Assembly: GCF_003569045.1 (NCBI RefSeq)
Contig: NZ_BFCB01000001.1
Location: forward strand, 837,189 to 901,188
From: Aggregatilinea lenta
Lineage (GTDB): Bacteria > Chloroflexota > Anaerolineae > Aggregatilineales > Aggregatilineaceae
DNA: 64,000 bases
Direction: 5' to 3'
Part shown: piece by piece, positions 44,143 through 52,867 of the stretch
Layout of the letters: each line of letters opens with the position of its first letter
Position numbering within the stretch: position 1 is the first letter of the stretch
Program-made: the position numbers and the translations under genes
Notes under the pieces: generated by a model
Database searches by the model: none
The model's input: only the letters and a program-made list of their open reading frames with translations
What the model was told of the DNA's origin: nothing

Positions 44143-45192
44143 TTACACGGCCACCGTGCGCGCTTCTTTGATCGCTTCCAGAATCACCGGGATCGACTCG
44201 CGCCAGCGCGCCGGGAGCTGCTCGCTGATCTCGAAGGCCAGCATGCGCCCGTCCGGCGCGGCCTGCTCGATGCGCTCCAGGATAACGCGCCTGAGGTCGG
44301 CGGCGGGCAGGTCGTAGCAGCCCAGGTTGATATTCGACCAGAACAGCTTGTCGGGCCACGCGGCCCGCGCCTCGGCCAGCGTTTGATCGCCTTCGGGCGG
44401 CGGCGTGATCGATTCGATCAGGTCCACCGGCGCACGGGCGATGACGTCGCGGCACGAGGCGGTTTTGCCGTCGTAGTGGCAGCCGACGATCTTGCCCGCA
44501 TCGTGCAGCAGGCCGAAGCAGCTCTCGTAGACGGGCAGCAAAAATTCCTCGTAGCGGCGCGGGCCTAATGTCTCGGCGGTGAAGTTCTCCACGAGGTTGA
44601 TGTAGCGCCCCGGTCCTCCCGCGACGATCTCGACGTGGCGGCGGAAGACGGCCAGCAGTGCGTCGTAGAGCGTGCGCACCTCGTCTTCGTACTCGTACAG
44701 GTGCCACGCGAAGTTTTCCAGCCCGGTATAATCCACGAGGATCGTTTGCAGCGGCGTGCGGCCCATGCGCGGCACGGCCACCGCATAGTCAGGCAGGGCG
44801 GCTTCCTGCGCCAGATAGGACTCATAGGCCGGGGCGATCTCGGTGTGCTGCGCGATGAAGGTCATCACGCGGTAGTCGTCGGGCGTTTCCAGGAAGAACT
44901 TGCGCTGCCAGCCATCGATCCACGTGCCGTAAATCTCCCCGATCGGCGTGCGCCACGTCTGCCGCCGCAGCTCGCGGCCCTCCGCAACGGTCGTTTCGTC
45001 GCGCAGGTCCACGTCGCGGTACGTAATCTCCCAGGTGGGGATGAAGCAGGTCGCGCCCAGGCCGTCGCGGAACATCTGCTGAAGTGCCGGGTGATCCAGC
45101 GGCTGCGGGAGCTTATGGTAGTAACAGGTGTAGGGGATCTGGGCGGGCCGGTCCCCGGCCCAAAACGCGTCGAGCTGTTGGCGGATGTTCAT
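44143..45192 (-). CDS. Uroporphyrinogen decarboxylase-family protein (likely corrinoid methyltransferase-like)
   Basis: A 349-residue TIM-barrel protein of the UroD superfamily: DGLGATCFIPTWEITYRDVD and KIVGCHYDGKTASCRDVIARA near the active site, and RMLAFEISEQLP at the C-terminus. The heme pathway arginines of true HemE are not obvious, so it more likely belongs to the MtaA/MtbA or methylcobamide:CoM-like group that transfers methyl groups between corrinoids and thiols. It is near, but not linked to, the B12 operon. Confidence 0.8.
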   Translation of the reverse strand: MNIRQQLDAFWAGDRPAQIPYTCYYHKLPQPLDHPALQQMFRDGLGATCFIPTWEITYRDVDLRDETTVAEGRELRRQTWRTPIGEIYGTWIDGWQRKFFLETPDDYRVMTFIAQHTEIAPAYESYLAQEAALPDYAVAVPRMGRTPLQTILVDYTGLENFAWHLYEYEDEVRTLYDALLAVFRRHVEIVAGGPGRYINLVENFTAETLGPRRYEEFLLPVYESCFGLLHDAGKIVGCHYDGKTASCRDVIARAPVDLIESITPPPEGDQTLAEARAAWPDKLFWSNINLGCYDLPAADLRRVILERIEQAAPDGRMLAFEISEQLPARWRESIPVILEAIKEARTVAV

Positions 45193-45405
45193 AAGTGTTT
45201 TTTGCCCTTACACCGGGGCTGCCGGGATGCGTTCCAAACAAGCGGTTTCTTTAGCCCCGATTATACCAGTTTGTCGCCGGTACGCGGCGCACTTGCCGCG
45301 TAGGCAGGCTCGTGCTCATAATCTGGAACACGGCGCAGCTTGACATCTTGCGCGTTTGGGCGTAGATCAATCCCCGTAAGCCATTCTACCCGTGAGGACT
45401 CACTG

Positions 45406-46572
45406 ATGCGGCACACCCTCTCACTTCTCGGATTGATTGCAGCGATGCTGGTGGCAGCGCTGGCGCGTCCGGCTGCAGCCCAGACTGACGCGCTGGGCGC
45501 ACACAACGTCTATGCGCTGGGCGTCTTCAGTTACCCAAATCACACCCGCGCCATCATCGACGTGCTGGTGCCGCGCACGCAGGTCATCGTCGAGGCGCGC
45601 AGCAGCGACACGCTGTGGGTGCTGGTGCACGACCTGAACCGCACGGTGCGCGGGTGGGTCGAGACGCGCTTTTTGGAATACGAGGACCGCAAGGCTGTGC
45701 TGAATCTGCCGGTCAGCGCGGAGCTGATGTTCATCGCGTCCGAGTCGCCGCAGACGGGCGATTACGCGGCGATCAATCTGGAAGATTACCCGGTCATTCC
45801 CGACCGCCTCGGCGGCGCGCTGAAGATCGCACAGAACGGCGCGCTGGTGGGCAGCGATCCATACGTGATCTCGAAGGTGGGCGACTGCATCTCCGACAAC
45901 AAAAACTTCCTCAGCCCCTTTGGCTGGGGCGAGTATGCCCTGGGAAACTACAGCAGCTTGCAGCCGGTGATTGACCAGTTCGCGCTGTCGCTGGCCTTCG
46001 ACAGCCAGTCCGCGTATGACGGGCTGGTCACTACTGCCGCACTCGATCCGCTGTTCTCGAACCCGCTGGCGTGCCAGCCGGGCGAGTCGCCGCTGCGCTG
46101 CGAATACCGCGTGCACAACCCGTCCGTCGCCATCATCATGTTCGGCGCGCAGGATCTGCTGTTCACCCCACCGGCCCAGTTCGACCGCAACCTGCGCCAG
46201 ATCGTGCACGAGACGATCCAGGCGGGCGTGATCCCGCTGCTGAGCACGTTCCCCGGCAACCTCAACCGCTGGGACGACACGGTGCTGTACAACCAGATCA
46301 TCGTGCAGATCGCGCTCGACTATGACATTCCCCTGATGAACCTGTGGCTGGCGCTGGAAGCCCTGCCGCATCACGGCCTGGACGACGACGGGCGACACCT
46401 CAGCGTGCCGATCAGCACGCCGGGCGACCTGCGCGGCGAGAATCTCCAGCGCGGCTACCCGCAGCGCAACCTCGTCACACTGCAAGCGCTGGACGCGGTG
46501 TGGCGCGGCGCGCTGCAACCGGTGATGGGATCTTTGTACCCGGATGTTTACACCGCCCCCGCAATTGGGTAA
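45406..46572 (+). CDS. Secreted SGNH-like protein with GDC in place of GDS (family member C)
   Basis: A 388-residue secreted protein starting at the ATG after GAGG (45406). The signal peptide (TLSLLGLIAAMLVAALARPA) is followed by a degenerate SH3b domain (residues ~35-95) and the SGNH-like domain: block I KVGDCISD, block III MFGAQD in place of GTND, and block V DDGRHLS. The loop CQPGESPLRCEYR is conserved. Only three cysteines remain in the mature chain. It heads a tandem array with members D and E on the same strand. Confidence 0.83.
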   Translation: MRHTLSLLGLIAAMLVAALARPAAAQTDALGAHNVYALGVFSYPNHTRAIIDVLVPRTQVIVEARSSDTLWVLVHDLNRTVRGWVETRFLEYEDRKAVLNLPVSAELMFIASESPQTGDYAAINLEDYPVIPDRLGGALKIAQNGALVGSDPYVISKVGDCISDNKNFLSPFGWGEYALGNYSSLQPVIDQFALSLAFDSQSAYDGLVTTAALDPLFSNPLACQPGESPLRCEYRVHNPSVAIIMFGAQDLLFTPPAQFDRNLRQIVHETIQAGVIPLLSTFPGNLNRWDDTVLYNQIIVQIALDYDIPLMNLWLALEALPHHGLDDDGRHLSVPISTPGDLRGENLQRGYPQRNLVTLQALDAVWRGALQPVMGSLYPDVYTAPAIG

Positions 46573-46699
46573 AGTGGAAGTGGGGGCATGTTAAAGCAAA
46601 CAATCATGTCTATCTCGGCCCGGAATGACGGGGGAGCCGGATTGCTACACAGCCTGTATCGCTAGACAGTTTCCGGGGGTACGTAGAGGAGAAATGTTC

Positions 46700-48262
46700 A
46701 TGATTCGCAAGATCTCGTTACTGGCGCTGGCAGTGGTCCTGGCCCTGGCCGCGATGTTCGGTTCCGGGTATAGTCCCGCAGCCGCACAGGGTCCCGATGC
46801 CTGGACCTCGTATAAATTGAATATGCGCACCGGGCCGGGAGGCTCGTATGCGGTCGTGGCGACGCTGGCCGGTAGGACCGGGCTGGTGCTCGAAGCGCGC
46901 AACGAGGATACCTCGTGGGTGCTGGGTCACACCGAAGACGGCGCTTACCGGGGGTGGGTCGCCTCGCTCTATCTCGAATTTCGCAGCGGCTTCTACGCGC
47001 CCAACGTGCTGCCCGAAAGCACTGAGGTCGTGCCGGGTGGTGCGATTCCGGGGGCGGTCGAAGCTCCGGCGGTTGCCGCTGAAGAAGAAGTTGTGCCGGT
47101 GGAGCAGTCCAGCAGCAGCGGCGGCGTGACGGGCGGCACGGCGACCGCGTTCGACAACGTGAACGTGCGCGGCGGCCCCGGCACGAGCTACGACATCCTG
47201 GGTCAAACCACGCCCAACTCGATCTGGCTGCTCGAAGCGCGCAGCGCGAACTCCGCGTGGGTGCTGGCGTCCGCCGAGAGCGGTTTGCTGCGCGGCTGGC
47301 TGTATGCCTCGCTGCTGCGTTTCAACGGCGTGGACGTGTCCAGCCTGCCGGTCAGCACCGACATCGTGTCGGCGGCGGGGGCGGGCGCGATCCCCGGCCA
47401 GATCCCCGGTCAGGTGGACCCGGACGATCCGTATGCGAACGTGCCGCAGTCGGCTATCAACTACAACGACGTGTTTATGGGCGGTTACGACGGCGCGCGA
47501 CTGGCGAATATCAACCTCGCCGCATACCCGGCAGCAGGGCAGGCGACCAGCCGCAGCTATGCGATCTTCCAGCAGGGCAAGGCGATGGGCCGCGATCCGC
47601 ACGCCGTGGCGAAGGTCGGCGACTGCTCATCCGAGCACTGGTATTTCCTGACGCCGTTTGCCCAGGGTGGGTATAACCTGGGTGGCTACGGCAACCTGCA
47701 GGGCGTGATCAACTGGTTCGGCAGCTCGCTGGGCATCAACAGCGAATCGACGCACAACGGCTTCAACGTGAACGCCGTGCTCGCGCCCGAATGGTCCAAC
47801 CCGGCGCAGTGCCAGTCGGGTGAATCGCCGCTGCAGTGCGAATTCCGCCGCACCAATCCGAGCGTGGTGATCGTCATGTTCGGCACCAGCGACCTGCTGG
47901 TCATGACGCCGTACGAGTTCGACTTTTACCTGCGCAACATCATCAACGAGTCGATCGAAGCGGGCGTGATCCCGGTGCTGAGCACCTTCCCCGGCAACCA
48001 GGCGTTCTGGAACAAGACCCTGATCTACAATCAGGTAGTGATCCGCGCCGCGCTGGATTACGACATCCCGTTGATCAACCTGTTCCAGGCGCTGGAAGCG
48101 ATCCCCAACCACGGGCTGGAGCCGGACGGCTTCCACCTGGGCAACCCGATCGGCGATCCTGGCTCGCTTGACGCCGCGAATTTGCAGTCCGGTTACCCGG
48201 TGCGCAATCTGGTGACGCTGCAAACGCTCGACAACCTGATGACGAGCGTGCTGTCGAAGTAG
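46700..48262 (+). CDS. Secreted double-SH3b SGNH-like protein with GDC (family member D)
   Basis: A 520-residue secreted protein; the ATG at 46700 has GGAG at the right spacing, unlike the ATG at 46694. After the signal peptide come two SH3b domains (LNMRTGPGGSYAVVATLAGR and VNVRGGPGTSYDILGQTTPN) and the SGNH-like domain: block I KVGDCSSE, block III MFGTSD, and block V PDGFHLG. The asparagine of block III is lost. The loop CQSGESPLQCEFR is conserved, with three cysteines in the mature chain. It follows member C by 127 bases and ends in a strong terminator. Confidence 0.87.
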   Translation: MIRKISLLALAVVLALAAMFGSGYSPAAAQGPDAWTSYKLNMRTGPGGSYAVVATLAGRTGLVLEARNEDTSWVLGHTEDGAYRGWVASLYLEFRSGFYAPNVLPESTEVVPGGAIPGAVEAPAVAAEEEVVPVEQSSSSGGVTGGTATAFDNVNVRGGPGTSYDILGQTTPNSIWLLEARSANSAWVLASAESGLLRGWLYASLLRFNGVDVSSLPVSTDIVSAAGAGAIPGQIPGQVDPDDPYANVPQSAINYNDVFMGGYDGARLANINLAAYPAAGQATSRSYAIFQQGKAMGRDPHAVAKVGDCSSEHWYFLTPFAQGGYNLGGYGNLQGVINWFGSSLGINSESTHNGFNVNAVLAPEWSNPAQCQSGESPLQCEFRRTNPSVVIVMFGTSDLLVMTPYEFDFYLRNIINESIEAGVIPVLSTFPGNQAFWNKTLIYNQVVIRAALDYDIPLINLFQALEAIPNHGLEPDGFHLGNPIGDPGSLDAANLQSGYPVRNLVTLQTLDNLMTSVLSK

Positions 48263-48290
48263 CGCGCTCGCGCACGATGAACCGCATACC

Positions 48291-48325
48291 GGGGGCAGCC
48301 GAACGCGCGCTGCCCCCTTGTTATT
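48291..48325 (+). terminator. Intrinsic terminator after SGNH member D
   Basis: GGGGGCAGC (48291-48299) pairs with GCTGCCCCC (48309-48317), then TTGTTATT, 28 bases after the stop. Confidence 0.85.
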
Positions 48326-48429
48326 GTGAGGACAGCAGTTAGTGATCAGCAGGGGCAGGCCTAACCCCCGGCTCCAGAAAAGCAGGGAATCGGGAATCGG
48401 GACTGGGGATCGGGGAAAAGCAAGAGCAG

Positions 48430-48471
48430 ACCTCACCCCCGGCCCCTCTCCAATCAAGTTGGAGAGGGGAG
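48430..48471 (+). repeat. Dispersed palindromic repeat, family A
   Basis: ACCTCACCCCCGG then CCCCTCTCCAA / TTGGAGAGGGG, close to the copy at 9113, in the codirectional 592-base gap between members D and E. Confidence 0.88.
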
Positions 48472-48523
48472 ACAGGCAAGACCTCACGCGATGATCGCAG
48501 GGGTGGGGCTGGCTTCCGCACGA

Positions 48524-48546
48524 TGGGGCGTATCGCATACGCCCCA
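48524..48546. repeat. Palindromic repeat, GGGGCGTA module
   Basis: TGGGGCGTAT / ATACGCCCCA with a CGC loop. Confidence 0.75.
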
Positions 48547-48619
48547 TCAGGCACCAAGTTAATGGATTGATAGGCGTCTAATCCCTGGATGAACAGGCAA
48601 TCAGGGAGCAAGTCGCCAA

Positions 48620-48765
48620 GCTGGATGTGTGTAGGGGTAGAGCGAGCTCTACCCGGCTTTGCTGACAACGGGCGATGCAAGCATCGCCCCTACGAAAGGC
48701 AGAGCCGTCTATCGCGCCGCTGAATGCTTAACTTGCTGTATATGGGGCGTATGCGATACGCCCCT
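48620..48765 (+). repeat. Composite modular hairpin element, copy 3
   Basis: Modules GGTAGAGC / GCTCTACC (48631-48654) and GGGCGATGC / GCATCGCCC (48668-48694) match copy 2, but module 3 is GGGGCGTAT / ATACGCCCC (48742-48765) in place of the GGGTTTCTAACCC of copy 2. The linker CTTAACTTGCTGTATATGG corresponds to the backbone of the other copies. Confidence 0.7.
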
Positions 48766-48854
48766 CCAGCGATTGGCCGCGTGCGTCACCGGGTTTTGCG
48801 CTTGCTGAACACCGACAACTGACAACTGACCACTTATCACTGAAGGATCGTGTT

Positions 48855-50021
48855 ATGCGGCGACGTGCCCGCCTGATGTTCCCCCTGATGTTGCTCGCGC
48901 TGCTGGCGGCTGCGGGTGCACCGCTGCGCGCGCAGGGACTGGTTAATGCCTGGACGACGGTCGGGCTGAACCTGCGCACCGGTCCCGGCGAAGACTACGA
49001 AATCGTTGTGTCGCTGCCCGCGCAGACCGGGCTGGTGGTCGAGGCGCGCGGCGCGGACGACGCGGATTGGGTGCTCGGCCACACGGTCGATGGGCGCTGG
49101 CGCGGATGGGCCTTGGCGGCGCTGCTGTTCTTCGACCTCGGCGTGGAGGTGGACGCGCTGCCGACCAGCGACGAGATTCCCGCCGGGCCGCTGGAAGAGG
49201 AGCCGATCTACGAGGTGGTCGATCTGGCGGACGGCGCGGACTTTCTGGTCGCGCGGGCTTCAAAGGTCGATCTGATGGACGTGCCCGTCGTGCCGGACTG
49301 GACCGGTGACTCGGCGCGGATTTATGTGCGCGGGCAGACGCTGGACCGGGATGCGCGCGTAGTATCGAAGGTGGGCGACTGCAACTCGGTGGGCGGCTTC
49401 TTCCTGCATCCGTTCGGCCAGGACCGCTATGACCTCGGCGCCTACGCCGAGCTTCAGGCGGTGATCGACCAGTTTGCCGCGTCGATGGACACCCAGAGCT
49501 ATGCGGCCTACACCGGCCTGAATGCGCAGGCCGTGCTCGATTCGACGTGGGCCAATCCAAACGTGTGCGAACCGGGTGAGTCGGCGCTGGCGTGCGAATA
49601 CCGCGCGCATAACCCGGCGTTTGCCGTGATTATGTTCGGGACCAACGACATGATCTCGCTGACGCCGCAGCAGTTCGACCACGCGCTGCGACGCATCGTG
49701 CTGGAAACGAAAGACGCCGGGATCGTGCCGATCCTGAGCACGTTCCCCACACATCTCGCCATCCCCGAAGAGTCGGTGCTGTATAACCAGATCGTGGTGC
49801 TCATCGCGCGCGATATGAACGTGCCGCTGATCAACCTGTGGCGCGCGCTGGAACCGCTTGAGGATCGTGGCATCGGCGGGGACGGTTACCACCTCAACGG
49901 GCCGCTGACCGGCGCGGGCGATTTTGCGTCCGAGGCGAACCTGGAACGCGGTCAGCCGCTGCGCAACCTCGTCACGCTGCAGGCGCTCGACGTGGTGTGG
50001 CGCGCCGCAACGGGGGAGTGA
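48855..50021 (+). CDS. Secreted SH3b-SGNH-like protein with GDC (family member E)
   Basis: A 388-residue secreted protein following AAGGA. The signal peptide (RLMFPLMLLALLAAAGAPLRA) is followed by one SH3b domain (LNLRTGPGEDYEIVVSLPAQ) and the SGNH-like domain: block I KVGDCNSV, block III MFGTND and block V GDGYHLN. The loop CEPGESALACEYR is conserved, and the mature chain has exactly three cysteines. It is 592 bases after member D, with a terminator and repeats between them, so it probably has its own promoter. Confidence 0.86.
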   Translation: MRRRARLMFPLMLLALLAAAGAPLRAQGLVNAWTTVGLNLRTGPGEDYEIVVSLPAQTGLVVEARGADDADWVLGHTVDGRWRGWALAALLFFDLGVEVDALPTSDEIPAGPLEEEPIYEVVDLADGADFLVARASKVDLMDVPVVPDWTGDSARIYVRGQTLDRDARVVSKVGDCNSVGGFFLHPFGQDRYDLGAYAELQAVIDQFAASMDTQSYAAYTGLNAQAVLDSTWANPNVCEPGESALACEYRAHNPAFAVIMFGTNDMISLTPQQFDHALRRIVLETKDAGIVPILSTFPTHLAIPEESVLYNQIVVLIARDMNVPLINLWRALEPLEDRGIGGDGYHLNGPLTGAGDFASEANLERGQPLRNLVTLQALDVVWRAATGE

Positions 50022-50054
50022 GGCGGTTGAAGGGGGCGGTACGGTCTTCGTAGA

Positions 50055-50195
50055 GACCTCGCCCCCCGGCTCCTCTCCAATCAAGTTGGAGAGGGGAGAA
50101 AACACGATCACGCGATCCGTAGGGGCGTATCGCAATATGTCCCGGTCGAACAGTTAAAAGGACAAATACGGGCGGAGCAAGCCCCGCCCCTACGG
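50055..50195. repeat. Family A palindrome plus two hairpin modules
   Basis: 50055-50099 is a family A unit; 50119-50143 is a decayed GCGTATCG module; 50168-50195 is GGGCGGAGC / GCCCCGCCCC under the GTAGGGG-type cap, as at 9301 and 20866. All lie in the convergent gap before metK. Confidence 0.82.
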
Positions 50196-50223
50196 GAAGC
50201 GCGTACAACCCCGGTGAATCAAA

Positions 50224-50252
50224 AACGAGGGCGCAGATTTTGCGCCCTCGTT
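50224..50252 (-). terminator. Intrinsic terminator after metK
   Basis: AACGAGGGCGCA (50224-50235) pairs with TGCGCCCTCGTT (50241-50252); on the minus strand TTTTT follows. Confidence 0.88.
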
Positions 50253-50276
50253 GGTGTGAACCGGAATGCCGGATCG

Positions 50277-51506
<1,230 letters not shown>

Positions 51507-51554
51507 CGATGCTCCTTATCGAATGTCTTGCTCCACCGCCCTGTCCGACGCATG

Positions 51555-51584
51555 AAAAAGCCCCCTGCGACACTCTCAGGGGGC
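51555..51584 (-). terminator. Riboswitch-controlled intrinsic terminator before metK
   Basis: GCCCCCTG (51560-51567) pairs with CAGGGGGC (51577-51584) with T5 on the minus strand. It lies between the SAM-I aptamer and the metK start, so it is the expression platform. Confidence 0.88.
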
Positions 51585-51645
51585 ACGTTTCACACCATAC
51601 ATGGCCTCGTCGGGACAGACTCCACTGAGGCGGGTGGAAAAACGG

Positions 51646-51765
51646 CTCTCATCTTCCAGAAAACCTGACGGAATTGGCACCCTTCTCTGGCTGACGCGGA
51701 GTTGCTCAGCCTGAGGGGTTGCCGCAGCTTCACGGGGCCGGTCCCTCTGCCGCTCTGGATAAGAG
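51646..51765 (-). ncRNA. SAM-I (S-box) riboswitch
   Basis: On the minus strand the RNA begins CTCTTATCCAGAG and shows the conserved AGAGGGACCGGCCC, GTGAAGCTGCGGCAACC, GGTGCCAATTCC and the closing GATGAGAG that pairs with the start. This is the S-box core. It should bind SAM and favour the terminator at 51555-51584, repressing metK. Confidence 0.95.
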
Positions 51766-51798
51766 TGTTTCCAGTATAAATTGTTTTAAGGTGTGCGA

Positions 51799-51827
51799 AT
51801 GATAGCACCCCTGATCTTGGCTGTCAA
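51799..51827 (-). promoter_or_regulatory. Promoter of the SAM-I riboswitch/metK
   Basis: TTGACA (51822-51827), a 17-base spacer and TATCAT (51799-51804) on the minus strand, ending just upstream of the riboswitch. It is a near-consensus housekeeping promoter. Confidence 0.85.
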
Positions 51828-51934
51828 CACACGTTGTTTGCCAGGGTTGAGGGAGCAATCGCGAACTGATGACGCGCGCGCCCTGGGCCGGATCGCGCAC
51901 GGCGACGCCCGGCACGGCGAGGCGCCACCCAAAA

Positions 51935-51976
51935 TTGACACCCACCCGCGCCTCGTGTACTCTACGAGTGATACAC
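51935..51976 (+). promoter_or_regulatory. Promoter and palindromic operator of the PadR gene
   Basis: TTGACA (51935-51940), a 17-base spacer, then TACTCT (51958-51963). The -10 sits inside the interrupted palindrome GTGTA-N12-TACAC (51955-51976), which fits a PadR-type operator. The gene start is 52024. Confidence 0.6.
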
Positions 51977-52023
51977 AGGGATTGAACGCGGCTGTAGAAC
52001 CGCCTAACGCAGGATTTCGGGGT

Positions 52024-52827
52024 ATGACTGACGCAGAGCTTGCCCTGTTGAGCATCGTCGCCGAGGGGCCAGTGCACGGATACGACATCCAGACGATCAT
52101 CGTTCAGCGCGGACTGCGCGCCTGGACGAATATCGGCGTGTCGTCGATGTATTACGTAATCGACAAGCTGGAGCGGCAGGGGCTGGTCGAAAGCCAGCCC
52201 GGCCAGCACGCCGAGGGTCCCTCGCGCCGCGAATATCGCATTACCGCCGCCGGGTACGGCGTGCTGCAAACCGCCGTGGCCGACCTGCTCAGCACCCCGC
52301 GTGAAGTCGCCAGCGGCTTCGAGCTGGGGCTGGCGAACCTGGAAGTGCTGCGCGCGCCGCAGCTCCGCAACGCCTTCATCGCCTACCGGCAGGACCTCGT
52401 GCTTCGCCTGGGGCAGGCGCGCGAGCGCTGGCAGCAGCTCAAGGCGGCGAAGGCGGCCTTTAACGTCACCGCGATCTTCGAGCACCGCGTCGTGCTGCTC
52501 GAAGCGGAGCTGAACTGGGTCGCGCGGTTCATCGAGCAGTGGGAGGCGCGCACGCCGATCGACGAGGAACCGCCACCCGAACCTGCCGACATCCCGCGTG
52601 CCAAACAGGTCGTTTTGCCCCACGATCCCGATTCGCCGCACCGCGCCTCGACGATGTCCGGCCCGGCAGAACCGCACCTCAAGCGCACGATCAACCGGCT
52701 CGACCGCGAAACGCCGCCGTTTGTCCCCATTCTGACCGGCGACGATTCCGCTGACTTGCAGGATGGCACCGGCGCGGCGGACGCGGAGCCTGGCCCGGAT
52801 CGCCGCGACGACTCGCCCGCCGGTTAG
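52024..52827 (+). CDS. PadR-family transcriptional regulator with a C-terminal tail
   Basis: A 267-residue DNA-binding protein. Residues ~1-75 form the PadR winged helix (AELALLSIVAEGPVHGYDIQ, SSMYYVIDKLERQGLVES, REYRITAAG). Residues ~90-180 are the helical C-terminal dimerisation domain. The last ~85 residues are an acidic/Pro-rich, probably disordered extension. The ATG at 52024 matches the family start; the open frame upstream includes the promoter and is rejected. The overlapping palindrome suggests autorepression. It is followed by a receiver-kinase gene 40 bases later. Confidence 0.9.
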   Translation: MTDAELALLSIVAEGPVHGYDIQTIIVQRGLRAWTNIGVSSMYYVIDKLERQGLVESQPGQHAEGPSRREYRITAAGYGVLQTAVADLLSTPREVASGFELGLANLEVLRAPQLRNAFIAYRQDLVLRLGQARERWQQLKAAKAAFNVTAIFEHRVVLLEAELNWVARFIEQWEARTPIDEEPPPEPADIPRAKQVVLPHDPDSPHRASTMSGPAEPHLKRTINRLDRETPPFVPILTGDDSADLQDGTGAADAEPGPDRRDDSPAG

Positions 52828-52867
52828 CCTGTAACCCGCTGCCCATGTTCTTCGGATAGAACGGCAC

